Notes: a model not told the origin generated them from the letters alone. Counted from the first letter of the stretch, positions 15,346-24,522 are shown. The stretch is DNA of 64,000 nucleotides from Microbacterium pumilum (GCF_039530225.1 NZ_BAAAOH010000001.1:248001-312000), one strand, 5' to 3'. Numbers and translations: made by a program.

Positions 15346-16269
15346 TCAGCCCTTCAGACCCTGGGTCGCGACGCCGTCGACCAGGAACCGCTGGAACACC
15401 AGGAAGAACGCCAGCACCGGGAGAAGCGCGATGAAGGACGCCGTCGCGGTGGCGCCGTAGTCGCTCGAGGAGGTCTGGTCGTTGTAGAGGCGCAGCGCGA
15501 TCGGAAGCGGGTAGTTCTCGGGACTCGTCAGGTAGAGGAGGGGCCCCAGGAAGTCGTTCCATGCCCAGATGAACGCGAAGATCGAGCAGGTGATCAGCGC
15601 AGGTTTGATGAGCGGCAGGATGATCGACCAGAAGATGCGGACGTGCCCGGCGCCGTCGATGCGAGCCGCTTCATCCATGTCACGGGGCATCTGGCGGATG
15701 AACTGCACCAGCAGGAACACGAAGAACGCCTCGGTCGCGAGGAACTTCGGCAGCAGCAGCGGGATGAAGGTGTCGACCAGGCCGAGATTGTTGAACAGGA
15801 TGTACTGCGGGATGATCAGCACGTGGAACGGCAGCAGCAGCGTGCCGATCATCGCCGCGAACAGGATGCCGAGGCCCTTGAACTGGATTCGGGCGAACGC
15901 GTACGCCGCCAGGGCTGAGGAGAGCACCACTCCGATGACGGAACCGGCGGCGATGATGAACGAGTTCAGGAAGAACCGCCACATCGGCACCCCGGCGATC
16001 CCCTCGGACACCTTGACGTAGTTGTCCAGCGTCGGGTTGTTCGGGATCAGCCCCGGATTCGAGCCGAACTCGGAGTTCGGTTTGAACGTGGACAGGAACA
16101 GCCACACCAGCGGGTAGAGCACGATGGCGGTGATCGCCAGCAGCACGACGAACCAGATGACCGTCTGCCAGGTCTTGCGCTTGACCCGGCGGCGCGGGAT
16201 CTGCTCTGTGGCGTCGACCTGGTTCTCCAGTGCGGCGATGGCCTGCTCGCCGAAGCTTGTCGTACTCAT
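15346..16269 (-). CDS. Carbohydrate ABC transporter permease (MalG type)
   Basis: 307 residues with six predicted membrane helices and the MalG-type EAA loop AARIDGAGHVRIFWSIILPLIKPAL, which contacts the ATPase. The N-terminal cytoplasmic stretch is longer than in many MalG homologues. The ATG at 16269 overlaps the stop of the partner permease by 4 nt. No ATPase gene is encoded nearby, so the system probably shares a genome-encoded multiple-sugar ATPase (MsiK-like), as is usual in actinobacteria. Confidence 0.9.
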   Translation of the reverse strand: MSTTSFGEQAIAALENQVDATEQIPRRRVKRKTWQTVIWFVVLLAITAIVLYPLVWLFLSTFKPNSEFGSNPGLIPNNPTLDNYVKVSEGIAGVPMWRFFLNSFIIAAGSVIGVVLSSALAAYAFARIQFKGLGILFAAMIGTLLLPFHVLIIPQYILFNNLGLVDTFIPLLLPKFLATEAFFVFLLVQFIRQMPRDMDEAARIDGAGHVRIFWSIILPLIKPALITCSIFAFIWAWNDFLGPLLYLTSPENYPLPIALRLYNDQTSSSDYGATATASFIALLPVLAFFLVFQRFLVDGVATQGLKG

Positions 16270-17264
16270 CGGGCGTCTCCTGAGTAGTGCACCCAGGAGC
16301 GCTGGGTGCGGAAAAGAATGAATGCGATGATGGCGACCACGATGAGCAGAACCCATGCGATCGCAGCTGCATAGCCCATCTGGCCGTCTGAGAACCCTCG
16401 CTTGTAGAGGTACAGCGTGATGAAGTTCGTCGAACCGGCGGGACCGCCGGAGCCGTTCGAGATGATGTACGCCGACGTGAAGACCTGGAACGCGCCGATG
16501 AGTCCGAGCAGCAGATTGAAGAAGATCACCGGCGACAGCAGCGGGATCGTCACCGCACGGAACCGGTGATACGGTCCCGCACCATCCATCTCGGCAGCCT
16601 CGTAGAGCTCCTTCGGGATCTGCTTGAGGCCCGCCAGGAAGATGACCATCGTGGCGCCGAACTGCCAGATCGCCAGGAGGATCAGGGCCGGAAGCACGAG
16701 AGCGGGGTTGCCGATCCAGCCGCCCAGGTCGATGCCGATCGCGCTGAGGACGCTGTCGACGGGTCCGTCGTTGCCGAACATCGCCCGCCACACGATCGCG
16801 ATCGACACGGATCCCCCGATGAGCGACGGCGCGTAGAACGATGAGCGGAAGAAGCCCGCCCCGCGGTCGCGGTAGTTCAGCAGCATCGCGACACCGAGTG
16901 CCGCGGCAAGCGTGATCGGGGTGCCGACCACCACATAGACAAGCGTGATCTGAGCGGACTGCACGAAGGTCGGGTCATCCGTGAACAGCCGGACGTAGTT
17001 GTCGAGCCCGATCCACTCCGGCGGCTGGAAGATGTTGTATTTCGTGAACGACAGGTACAGCGAATACGCCATCGGGAGCAGTGTGAGACCGAAGAATCCC
17101 AGCAGCCACGGGCTGAGGAAACCGTAGCCGGCGAGCGTCTCGCGACGCGCGCGCCTCTTCTGCACCGACCGGTCGGCGTGTTCCGGTGTACTTCGACGGA
17201 AGAGCGATCGGCCGGCCGGCTTCCGCCCTGTGACGATGACTCTGGTGGCTGTCGTGTTGCTCAC
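16266..17264 (-). CDS. Carbohydrate ABC transporter permease (MalF type)
   Basis: 332 residues: a basic N-terminal tail, then six membrane helices starting at GYGFLSPWLLGFFGLTLLP, and an EAA loop AAEMDGAGPYHRFRAVTIPLL. It forms the membrane channel with the MalG-type protein encoded immediately downstream. It lies 78 nt behind the binding-protein gene, with a strong hairpin between them that probably keeps its expression below that of the binding protein. Confidence 0.9.
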   Translation of the reverse strand: MSNTTATRVIVTGRKPAGRSLFRRSTPEHADRSVQKRRARRETLAGYGFLSPWLLGFFGLTLLPMAYSLYLSFTKYNIFQPPEWIGLDNYVRLFTDDPTFVQSAQITLVYVVVGTPITLAAALGVAMLLNYRDRGAGFFRSSFYAPSLIGGSVSIAIVWRAMFGNDGPVDSVLSAIGIDLGGWIGNPALVLPALILLAIWQFGATMVIFLAGLKQIPKELYEAAEMDGAGPYHRFRAVTIPLLSPVIFFNLLLGLIGAFQVFTSAYIISNGSGGPAGSTNFITLYLYKRGFSDGQMGYAAAIAWVLLIVVAIIAFILFRTQRSWVHYSGDAR

Positions 17265-17303
17265 GTCGACGCTCCTCCGGGGTTGTGACAGATGAAGGGG
17301 ATG

Positions 17304-17336
17304 CCGGGTCCGGGGCGCAGCGCGCCCCGGACCCGG
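17304..17336 (-). terminator. Strong hairpin between binding-protein and permease genes
   Basis: A perfect 15-bp stem (CCGGGTCCGGGGCGC paired with its complement) closes on a 3-nt AGC loop. It lies just after the binding-protein stop codon and before the permease start. No T-run follows, so it is more likely a partial terminator or a 3-prime-end stabiliser than a full stop to transcription. Confidence 0.7.
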
Positions 17337-17342
17337 ATCCGA

Positions 17343-18641
17343 CTACTGGTTGAGGACGACGTCCATCTCGGAGAAGAACTGCGAGACGGCGTCTTCGACG
17401 GTGATGGTGCCGAAGCCCAGCTCGGTGCCGAGCTGACGGAACTTCTCCTCCAGCGTGCCGGCGCCGACGATCGGCACGGGCGGCGCTTCGCCGAGGCGGT
17501 CCGCGATGGTGACCTCGTAGTCCGCGATCTGCTGGCTGATCGGGTCGAGCTCAGCGCCCTCGAGAGCCGTGGTCGAGGCGGGGATGCCTCGGTTGCTGCC
17601 GAAGATCTTGCCCGACTCGGGCGAGTTGATCAGGAAGTTCACCAGCTCAGCCGCCGCTGCGGGGTGCTCGGTGGTTTCCGCGATCGCGTGCAGCATGGAC
17701 GGCTTCAGGTACAGGTCCTTCGAGCCTTCCACCGTGACTGGAGGAGCGATCAGGCCGAGCTCGGTGTAGTCCGCACCCAGGTTCGCCAGGTAGCCGGCGC
17801 CGAAGTTGTCCCACGTCAGCTCGCTCGCCGAAACACCGGCGTCGAACCCGCTCAGCGGCAGGAGCTCCTCGAGGCGCTGCTGCGGCACGGTGATGCCGTC
17901 ACGCGCGTCCGCGCCGGACTCCCAGAACTCGGTGAGTCGTGCCTCGTCGAAGCCGGGCTCGCCGTCCTCGCTGAAGAGATACGAGCCCTCGGCGCGCAGC
18001 TGCACCTCGAAGTTCTGGATGCGGCCGGTGTAATCCGTGCCGCCGTAGATGTCGCCATCCGACGCGTCGGTGACCTCGCCCATCCACTCGGTGTAGTCCT
18101 CCCAGCTGCCACCGGCGAACTCGTCGACGCCCGCCGTTTCGAGCAGCTTCGGGTTCGTGTACATGCCCCACGCGTTGGTCGAGGTCGGGATGGCGTAGGT
18201 CGTGTCGTCCACCACGCCGATGTCGAGGATGCTCTGCCCGAGCGGCTCGGTCTCGATGATGTCGCCGAGGTACGGGTCGAGGTCGAGCAGCAGCCCGTTC
18301 TCGGCGTACTGACGCAGGTACGAGTAGTCGAACTGCATGACATCGGGCAGGCCGCCACCGGCCGCCTCGGTCTGGCGCTTCTCCCAGAACTCGGGGAAGC
18401 CCAGGAAGCTCGTGTTGACCGTGATGTTCGGGTATTCCTTGTTGAATTCCTCGATGACCTGGTTGTAGAGGTCCGCCCGCACATCGTTGCCCCAGAACGC
18501 GAGGTCGAGAGTGACCTTCTCATCCGGGTCGTACGTCGCAGCGCTCTCCGGGGTGGCGCCGCCGCCGGCACAGCCGGCCAGAATCAATGCTGCTCCTGTG
18601 GCGAGGGCGAGGGCCGAACCGGCCCGCTTCTTGCTGAACAT
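17343..18641 (-). CDS. Extracellular sugar-binding lipoprotein of ABC importer
   Basis: 432 residues. A signal peptide ends in the lipobox LAGC with the lipidated Cys at 24, followed by a glycine-rich linker and a family-1 solute-binding fold (LDLAFWGNDVRADLYNQVIE, DVMQFDYSYLRQYAENGLLL). The ATG at 18641 has AGAGAGGACAAGG in front. It captures the sugar outside the membrane and hands it to the two permeases downstream. Two LacI-type operators lie upstream at 18730 and 18786. The ligand cannot be read; context suggests an oligosaccharide containing uronate or fucose. Confidence 0.9.
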   Translation of the reverse strand: MFSKKRAGSALALATGAALILAGCAGGGATPESAATYDPDEKVTLDLAFWGNDVRADLYNQVIEEFNKEYPNITVNTSFLGFPEFWEKRQTEAAGGGLPDVMQFDYSYLRQYAENGLLLDLDPYLGDIIETEPLGQSILDIGVVDDTTYAIPTSTNAWGMYTNPKLLETAGVDEFAGGSWEDYTEWMGEVTDASDGDIYGGTDYTGRIQNFEVQLRAEGSYLFSEDGEPGFDEARLTEFWESGADARDGITVPQQRLEELLPLSGFDAGVSASELTWDNFGAGYLANLGADYTELGLIAPPVTVEGSKDLYLKPSMLHAIAETTEHPAAAAELVNFLINSPESGKIFGSNRGIPASTTALEGAELDPISQQIADYEVTIADRLGEAPPVPIVGAGTLEEKFRQLGTELGFGTITVEDAVSQFFSEMDVVLNQ

Positions 18642-18729
18642 CCTTGTCCTCTCTTTGAACGTCCGCGTTCTGTGTCGAGCGAACGATCGTTGTCCGTGTA
18701 GTGCAGTGAGTTCGCTTTCCGAGGTGCAT

Positions 18730-18745
18730 GGGAAAGCGCTTGCCC
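18730..18745. promoter_or_regulatory. LacI-type operator C (GGGAAAGCGCTTGCCC)
   Basis: A 16-bp palindrome with one mismatched pair, 88 nt upstream of the binding-protein start. It is one of two copies in the 182-nt gap. Confidence 0.65.
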
Positions 18746-18785
18746 AGACCATACTACGGTTTGAAACGATACACAAGGAGTTTTG

Positions 18786-18798
18786 GGAAACGCTTTCC
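18786..18798. promoter_or_regulatory. LacI-type operator D (GGAAACGCTTTCC)
   Basis: A shorter 13-bp version of the same site. Its centre is about 55 bp from operator C, between the binding-protein gene and the end of the upstream dehydrogenase gene. Confidence 0.6.
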
Positions 18799-18823
18799 GA
18801 TCCATGCCCGAGATGGGCAGCGG

Positions 18824-19918
18824 TCACGCACCGGTGCCGCGCAGGTCGATGACGGGACTCGCGAAGCCGCCTCGATGCGTCGGGTGACGTGCGAGGTCGG
18901 CGGGCGTGACGACGGCGCCGTCGGCGGCAGCGGACGCATAGATCGCCGCGACGAGCTCGAAGGATCGCGCAGGATCTGCGGCCGTGGGCGGCAACGCTTC
19001 GCCGGCGATGAGCGCGTCGAAGACGTCGCGCAGCAGCGGGGCATGGTCGCTGCGCTCTTCGTGCTCCGGGAGCACCCACTCGGCCGACTCCTCCTCGAAG
19101 CCGGGAGCCGGGGTGATGGACCAGTTCTCGTGACCGTGGCCGTAGAGGTGCTCGACCGTGATCGTCGCCCGCTGGGTGTCGATGCGGATCGAGCTGATCT
19201 CGCGCGGCGAGACCGCGCTCGTGACGACCTGCGCCACGACGCCACTTTCGAATGTGACCGTCGCGGTCGAGGCATCCTCGGTCTGCGTCTCGCGATCCAG
19301 ACGCCACAAGCGCGCCTGAACTCCGGCCCAGTCGCCGAGCAGGAACGCGAGCAGGTCGATCTGATGGATGCCGTGGCCGAGCGTCGTACCACCGCCTTCG
19401 GTCTCCCACTTGCCTCGCCACGGCACGGCGAAGTAGGCGGCGTCGCGATACCAGAGGGTCTGGCACACCGCGATCAGGGGGCGGCCGAGCACGCCATCCT
19501 GCAGCAGCCTGCGGAAGTGTGCCGGGGCCGTGCCGGTGCGCTGCTGGAAGACGACGGCAAGCTGCTTGCCTGCGGCCGCAGCCGCAGCCCGCATCTCATC
19601 GAGTTCGACGAGCGACGATGCCGGCGGCTTCTCGACGACGACGTGAGCGCCCGCGGCGAACGCCGTGATCGTCTGGTCGTGATGGACGCCGGGCGGCGTG
19701 CAGATGTGCACGACATCGGGATGCTCGGCCGCGAGCAGTTCGTCGAGTTCGTCGTAGACGGCAGGAACGTGCCATCGTTCGGCGAAGTCGTCCGCTGCGG
19801 CGCGGTTGTGATCGGTCACCGCCACGAGTTGAGCGTTCGGATGAGCGGCGACCGCTCGCGCATGAGCGTTCGCGATCGCCCCCGTTCCGACGAGAGCACA
19901 GCGAAGCGTCATGGTCAT
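18824..19918 (-). CDS. Gfo/Idh/MocA-family oxidoreductase
   Basis: 364 residues. The Rossmann motif ALVGTGAIANAHARAV is at the N-terminus and EKPPASSLVELDEM is the cofactor-site motif. Then comes the C-terminal domain with VFQQRTGTAPAHFRRLLQDG and GIHQIDLLAFLLGD, where the His-x-x-Asp pair is typical of catalysis in this family. It acts on a sugar or sugar derivative with NAD(P). ATG 19918 has GGAGG 7 nt upstream. It is the last gene behind the ABC exporter-PmoA-cupin unit, after a 45-nt gap, with an operator-like site inside the end of the cupin gene that may give it separate control. Confidence 0.85.
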   Translation of the reverse strand: MTMTLRCALVGTGAIANAHARAVAAHPNAQLVAVTDHNRAAADDFAERWHVPAVYDELDELLAAEHPDVVHICTPPGVHHDQTITAFAAGAHVVVEKPPASSLVELDEMRAAAAAAGKQLAVVFQQRTGTAPAHFRRLLQDGVLGRPLIAVCQTLWYRDAAYFAVPWRGKWETEGGGTTLGHGIHQIDLLAFLLGDWAGVQARLWRLDRETQTEDASTATVTFESGVVAQVVTSAVSPREISSIRIDTQRATITVEHLYGHGHENWSITPAPGFEEESAEWVLPEHEERSDHAPLLRDVFDALIAGEALPPTAADPARSFELVAAIYASAAADGAVVTPADLARHPTHRGGFASPVIDLRGTGA

Positions 19919-19963
19919 GCGGGCCTCCGCATCGATGGAGTGGGCGTTCCCTACGATAGGAGA

Positions 19964-20710
19964 TCACACCGGAAAGCGCTGTCCCGACTGGTCTGCCGCG
20001 GTGTTCCACTGCCACGTCGTGAGGCGCCCGCACATTCCGAACCCTGGACCCCCGGCAGCGGGAGCCGCGCGCGCGACGGATGACGCGCCGAGCAACCCCG
20101 GAAGACCACTGCTCAGCGCGTCGAGCTGGCGCCGAGTTCGGTCGACCTCCGCCAGCACCGTCGACTCCCACGCAGTGCGCCAGTCGGCGACGCGCGGCTG
20201 CACGAGGCGCGCAGCACGGAGGTGCAGCGTTTCCAGCGCCTTCGGCCCCTCCGCATCGACGGCCGCCAAGAGTTCGAGGTAGCCCTGCATCGCGAGGTCA
20301 CGCCGCGCCCGCGCCGCAGCCTCCCGACCGATGCCGGTGGGAAGCGCCGCGGCTGCCGCATACTCCTCGGGATCGTCGAGCACGCGAGAGGGAAACGTCA
20401 TCACGGCGTCGCCGGCTTCCGGCAGCCCGGAGTTCTGCATGACGACCAGCAGCCGCAGACCCCCGTCGTTCACGAGTCGATGGACCGTCCCCGGCGAGAA
20501 CCAGACGACCTCGCCGGGAGACAGCGGGTGCTCGGCGACGCCCTCGGCACTCACGGTGTGGACGGCACCGGATCCAGCCACGACGACGTACCCCTCGCTC
20601 GATGCGGTGTGCAGGTGAGGCGATCCGCCGCACCTGCCGTCGACGGCGTCCCAGTCATACACCGCGAGATCCGACACGGCGACGCCGCCCGGGAAGAGCG
20701 GGGCGCTCAT
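19964..20710 (-). CDS. Cupin-domain protein
   Basis: 248 residues. A cupin motif gives metal ligands H32, H34 and E39 (PHLHTASSEG) and H77 (PGTVHRL), and VWFSPGTVHR marks the second cupin box. The C-terminal 120 residues are helical and end near FGMCGRLTTWQWN, and are not a recognised domain. Stand-alone cupins in sugar clusters are often isomerases or sensors of sugar products. The start overlaps the PmoA-like gene stop by 4 nt (ATGA). The function is not known. Confidence 0.7.
   Translation of the reverse strand: MSAPLFPGGVAVSDLAVYDWDAVDGRCGGSPHLHTASSEGYVVVAGSGAVHTVSAEGVAEHPLSPGEVVWFSPGTVHRLVNDGGLRLLVVMQNSGLPEAGDAVMTFPSRVLDDPEEYAAAAALPTGIGREAAARARRDLAMQGYLELLAAVDAEGPKALETLHLRAARLVQPRVADWRTAWESTVLAEVDRTRRQLDALSSGLPGLLGASSVARAAPAAGGPGFGMCGRLTTWQWNTAADQSGQRFPV
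19970..19985. promoter_or_regulatory. LacI-type operator E (CGGAAAGCGCTGTCCC)
   Basis: A palindrome with two imperfect pairs, inside the last codons of the cupin gene and 52 nt upstream of the dehydrogenase start at 19918. It could control an internal promoter for that gene. Confidence 0.5.
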
Positions 20711-21621
20711 GACTGTCCTCCGAGGACGTCGCGCACGGCTTGCGCCAGCGCGGCGGCAGCATCCGCATCCGCATCCGCAATCCCGACACCGTAGCGAAAC
20801 TCGACGGTGCCCCCGGCAGGTACGACGAGCTCCTCACTGAAGAACGGCGCCGGGTTGAGGCAGGCGAACTCCTCCGATCGGGCGAACCACTGCGGCGGAT
20901 GGTGTGGGTTCGCCACGTCGTCGACCATCACGATGAGCGACGACGCGTCGACCTCGTCCTGGCGGCCCGCGAACCCCATCCACTCGTGCCGCTGGCCCCG
21001 CACATCGTTGCCCGACCCGGTTCCCGACGCGGTGACGAGCGTGCCGCCGGTGAACGAGCGCGGCCCTCGCCAGAAGAGACCGCCGTAGCCGGCATTGTCG
21101 CGTCCCTTCGTCGTCGGCGATCCGATCGCGATGTCGGATGCCGAGACGTTCTTCATCGCCGTTTCGACCGTGAGCACCCAGCTGTCCTCCCCGACCACGC
21201 GCGCGCCGATCGCGCGGCGCTCGGTGAACAGGCGGTCGCCCGCCTGGGTGATCCACTCGAGATCGTGGGCGAATCGCGCGACGCCGTCCGCCCCCACCGC
21301 GAGCGCCTCGACCCCCAGATGTGCCTGGGCGCCGTCGTTCGGGAGCTGCACGTAACCCTGGTCGCGCACGTACGTCGGGCCGCCCCAGAAGTTCTCGTCG
21401 CCCACCACGGGCAGCGACCACGCGATCCCCTTGTGCCACACGTGATCGTGCGGACGGAAGAGGCTCACGAGGTGTCCGGCTCTGGTGCGGAGCGGGTGCA
21501 GGTACGGCTTCGGCGACTCGAACTGAGGGGTGTCGGGCACGTAGGTGTACCGGAACAGCTCCGTGTGGCCGTCGCTCACGGCGATCGCGGCGCCGCCGTC
21601 CTGGGAAATGGAAAGCGTCAT
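20707..21621 (-). CDS. PmoA-like (DUF6807) family protein
   Basis: 304 residues resembling the PmoA/DUF6807 family found in polysaccharide clusters, named after but not shown to be methane oxygenase subunits. Family blocks are PKPYLHPLRTRAGH, HDHVWHKGIAWSLPVVGDENFWGG and a C-terminal beta-rich part ending RYGVGIAD. Conserved His residues in the HDHVWHKG stretch suggest a metal or active site. It is linked by 4-nt overlaps to the ABC exporter upstream and the cupin downstream. The biochemical role is unknown. Confidence 0.7.
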   Translation of the reverse strand: MTLSISQDGGAAIAVSDGHTELFRYTYVPDTPQFESPKPYLHPLRTRAGHLVSLFRPHDHVWHKGIAWSLPVVGDENFWGGPTYVRDQGYVQLPNDGAQAHLGVEALAVGADGVARFAHDLEWITQAGDRLFTERRAIGARVVGEDSWVLTVETAMKNVSASDIAIGSPTTKGRDNAGYGGLFWRGPRSFTGGTLVTASGTGSGNDVRGQRHEWMGFAGRQDEVDASSLIVMVDDVANPHHPPQWFARSEEFACLNPAPFFSEELVVPAGGTVEFRYGVGIADADADAAAALAQAVRDVLGGQS

Positions 21622-23411
21622 GGTTCCACCTTGCGCCCCGCGAGGCCGGATTGGGTGAGGTGCAGGTGCGCATAGCGCCCGTCACGCTTCAGCAGTGCGT
21701 CGTGACTTCCCTGCTCGACGACGCGTCCGCGCTCCAGCACGACGATGCGGTCGGCCTGGCGGATCGTCGAGAGCCGGTGTGCGACGACGAGCGTGGTGCG
21801 TCCGCGCATCAGCCGGCTCAGCGCCTGCTTCACCAGTTCCTCGGACTCTGGATCCAGCGCCGAAGTCGCTTCATCCAGCAGCAGGATCCGCGGATCGCGC
21901 ACGAGTGCTCGCGCGATCGCGAGCCGCTGCCGCTGACCTCCCGAGAGGCGTGCGCCGCGTTCGCCCACGACCGTGTCCCACCCCTGCGGCTGGTCGTCGA
22001 CGAAGTCGATGGCATTGGCGTCGCGGAGTGCCTGGAGGATCCGTTCGTCGCGGGCGTGCGGCATCCCGTATGCGATGTTCTCGCGGATCGTGCCCTCGAA
22101 CAGCACCGACTCCTGCGGCACCACCGAGACGAACCGGCGGGCCGTCCGCATGTCGAGTTCCTGCATGTCGACGCCGTCGAGCAGGATCCGGCCGCCGGTC
22201 GGGCGGACGAATCCGAGCACGAGGTTCAGCAACGTCGACTTGCCCGATCCGGACGAGCCGACCAGCGCGACGGTCTCACCGGCGGCGATGTCCAGGTCGA
22301 TCTCGTGCAGCGCGTCGGCGTCGGCTCCTGCGTAGCGGTGCGAGGCGCGCACGAGACGGATGCCGCCGTCGACCTCGTCGACCGTGCGCTTGCCCGCGTT
22401 CAGCTCGAGGTCGGGCTCCTGCATCACCTCGGCGATCGAGCGGACCGATTCGAGCCCACGTGCGCCGACGGGAATGAGCATCAGCAGCTGGGTGAGTCCG
22501 CCGGTCAGCAGAGTGAAGTAGGTGGACAGCAGCACCACCTCGCCGGGTGTGATCGGCAGGACCGCGGTCAGCGAGAAGATCGCCGCCAGCCCGAGGCATC
22601 CGATGGCGAGCAGCTGCATCGCGACCCATGAGATCGATGCGACGTGCCCGTTGAGCATGTCGAGATGAAGCCCCGCGCGGCGCACCCCCTCCGCGCCGTG
22701 GGTGACGCGGGTGACGGCGGTCTCTTCGAGGCCATGCGCTCGCGTGACCGGGATCAGCGAGGCCATCTCACCCACGCGCGCCGAGAGGATCTCGACCTCG
22801 CGGCGGAATTCCTCGTTGCGCGTCTTCGATCGGTTGCGCATCCCGTAGCGGATGCCGATCGCGATCGGCACGGCAAGCGCATAGACCGGCAGGAAGGCGG
22901 GAACGGCGATGGCCGTCATGGCGAGCGCACCGGTCATGACCATGATCGCCGAGAGCAGCGGATGAGTCACCTGCTGCAGCATGAGCTCGACGTTCTCGAC
23001 ATCGCGCACGACCTTGGTCTGCACGATCGACGAGCTCACCCGCGTGTGATAGCCGATCGAGAGGCTCTGCAGGCGGGAGGCGAGCGAGTTGCGCAGGTCG
23101 GCAGCTGTGTCGCGCACGACGGTCATGAAGCTGCGCGTGTAGAGGATGTGGTTCGGGTAGTTCTGCAGCAGCAGGACGGCCGCCAGCGCGAGCCACCAGA
23201 GGACCTCCGACACCTCTCCTCCGTCGGCGACGATGTCGATGATCGCGGCGGTGACGACTGGCAGGAACCACAGCGGTATCTCCTTCATCGCGAAGGCGAA
23301 CAGGGCGAGCGACATGCGACCCGGCCGACGCGCGAGCAGGCGCAGGACCGACCGCGTGGGATGCGCGCCGTCGATCAGTTCGAACACCTGGGAAAGCGCT
23401 TTCTTGGTCAC
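21618..23411 (-). CDS. ABC transporter, exporter type (fused membrane and ATPase domains)
   Basis: 597 residues. A six-helix exporter domain covers about residues 30-320. The nucleotide-binding domain follows, with Walker A GSSGSGKST, Q-loop VVPQESVLFEG, signature LSGGQRQRLAIARAL, Walker B ILLLDEATSALD and switch histidine in VAHRLSTI. It would work as a dimer. The start is GTG 23411 with GGAGGC just upstream; spacing is short but no better start exists. This means that operator F lies inside codons 3-8. Exporters are unexpected in a sugar-uptake region; cargo is unknown. Confidence 0.85.
   Translation of the reverse strand: MTKKALSQVFELIDGAHPTRSVLRLLARRPGRMSLALFAFAMKEIPLWFLPVVTAAIIDIVADGGEVSEVLWWLALAAVLLLQNYPNHILYTRSFMTVVRDTAADLRNSLASRLQSLSIGYHTRVSSSIVQTKVVRDVENVELMLQQVTHPLLSAIMVMTGALAMTAIAVPAFLPVYALAVPIAIGIRYGMRNRSKTRNEEFRREVEILSARVGEMASLIPVTRAHGLEETAVTRVTHGAEGVRRAGLHLDMLNGHVASISWVAMQLLAIGCLGLAAIFSLTAVLPITPGEVVLLSTYFTLLTGGLTQLLMLIPVGARGLESVRSIAEVMQEPDLELNAGKRTVDEVDGGIRLVRASHRYAGADADALHEIDLDIAAGETVALVGSSGSGKSTLLNLVLGFVRPTGGRILLDGVDMQELDMRTARRFVSVVPQESVLFEGTIRENIAYGMPHARDERILQALRDANAIDFVDDQPQGWDTVVGERGARLSGGQRQRLAIARALVRDPRILLLDEATSALDPESEELVKQALSRLMRGRTTLVVAHRLSTIRQADRIVVLERGRVVEQGSHDALLKRDGRYAHLHLTQSGLAGRKVEP
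23390..23405. promoter_or_regulatory. LacI-type operator F inside the exporter gene
   Basis: GGGAAAGCGCTTTCTT, perfect over the central 14 bp except for one outer pair. It lies within the first codons of the ABC exporter gene. Its centre is 78 bp from operator G across the divergent promoter region. Confidence 0.65.
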
Positions 23412-23469
23412 GCCTCCATCGTACTGAACGCATGTTGCGGTTGACCACCGATTGGGTGACAACTCTGGT

Positions 23470-23481
23470 GAAAACGCTTTC
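23470..23481. promoter_or_regulatory. LacI-type operator G (GAAAACGCTTTC)
   Basis: A 12-bp palindrome with one mismatch, about 40 nt upstream of the LacI gene start at 23521. It suggests autoregulation by that protein. Confidence 0.65.
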
Positions 23482-23520
23482 TGGCTAGGATCAGGCGTGT
23501 TCGCACCGGGAGGGAAGCTG

Positions 23521-24522
23521 ATGGGACCATCCAGCCCCAAATCCACGATCACCGATGTCGCGAGACACGCCGGAGTGTCGCTGTCGACGGTGTCACGGGT
23601 GATGAACGGCAACCCGACCGTCGACCCGGTCATGGCGGAGCGCGTGCGATCCGCCGCCAGCGAGCTCGGCTACACCGCCAATCCACTGGCGCGCAGCCTC
23701 GTCCTCGGCCGCACCCAGACCATCGCCGTCGTCGTTCCCGACCTCGGCAACCCGACATTCCAGGCGATCCTCAGAGGGCTGAGCCGGGCAGCCGCTGCGG
23801 ACGGCTACCACGTGCTGATCGCAGACTCTGTCGAAGACGACGCCGAAGAGGCCGTGCTGGCCGTCGAGACGCGCCGGCGCACGGACGGTCTCATCCTGTG
23901 CGCACCGCGCATGCCCGAGCACCGACTCGAGACCCTGCTGGCGGATGTCGCGCCCGTGGTGCTCGTCAACCGTGCGCCGCGCGCGGGCACGCCTGCCGTC
24001 GCCGCGGACTACCGCTCGGCACTGCGCGAGATCATCGAGCACCTGCACGGCCTCGGCCACCGACGGTTCGCCTACCTGAGCGGCTCGCCGCGGAGCGCCT
24101 CGAACGCGGCACGCCTGGCCGCGCTCGAGGACGCGCGCGCTGCGCATCGCGACACCGCCATCGTCGAACTCGACGGCGGCGTCGACTTCGACGCGGGAGC
24201 CGCGGCGCTCGACGCGGTGCTCGAGACCGGTGCGACCGCCGTCCTCGGCTTCAACGACCTCGTCGCCATGGGTCTGCTGAGCGCAGCGGGCGAGCGCGGC
24301 ATCCGCGTGCCGGAGGATCTGTCGATCGCCGGGTTCGACGACATCCCGTTCGCCCGCTTCACCTCCCCACCGCTGACCACTGCCGCCGTTCCCGCTGCCG
24401 AGCTGGGGGCCCGGGCCTGGGCGGCCATGCACGAGTTGCTCGAGGGCCGTGACCCCGAACCGCTGCAGACGTTCACGCCCGAGATCGTCCTGCGAGGCAG
24501 CACCGGGGCCCCGGCATCCTGA
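23521..24522 (+). CDS. LacI-family transcriptional regulator, probable master of the GGGAAAGCGCTTTCCC regulon
   Basis: 333 residues. The helix-turn-helix is ITDVARHAGVSLSTVSRVMN, with the hinge LARSLVLG carrying the wedge leucine. It is followed by a sugar-binding sensor domain (VVVPDLGNPTFQAILRGLSR, LVNRAPRAG, GFDDIPFARFTSPPLTT). ATG 23521 has GGGAGGGA 8 nt before it; upstream codons of the same frame overlap the operator and were rejected. The gene is divergent from the exporter unit, lies next to operators F and G, and sits centrally among all sites of this type, so it is the best candidate to bind them. The inducer is unknown; uronate or KDG would fit. Confidence 0.87.
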   Translation: MGPSSPKSTITDVARHAGVSLSTVSRVMNGNPTVDPVMAERVRSAASELGYTANPLARSLVLGRTQTIAVVVPDLGNPTFQAILRGLSRAAAADGYHVLIADSVEDDAEEAVLAVETRRRTDGLILCAPRMPEHRLETLLADVAPVVLVNRAPRAGTPAVAADYRSALREIIEHLHGLGHRRFAYLSGSPRSASNAARLAALEDARAAHRDTAIVELDGGVDFDAGAAALDAVLETGATAVLGFNDLVAMGLLSAAGERGIRVPEDLSIAGFDDIPFARFTSPPLTTAAVPAAELGARAWAAMHELLEGRDPEPLQTFTPEIVLRGSTGAPAS

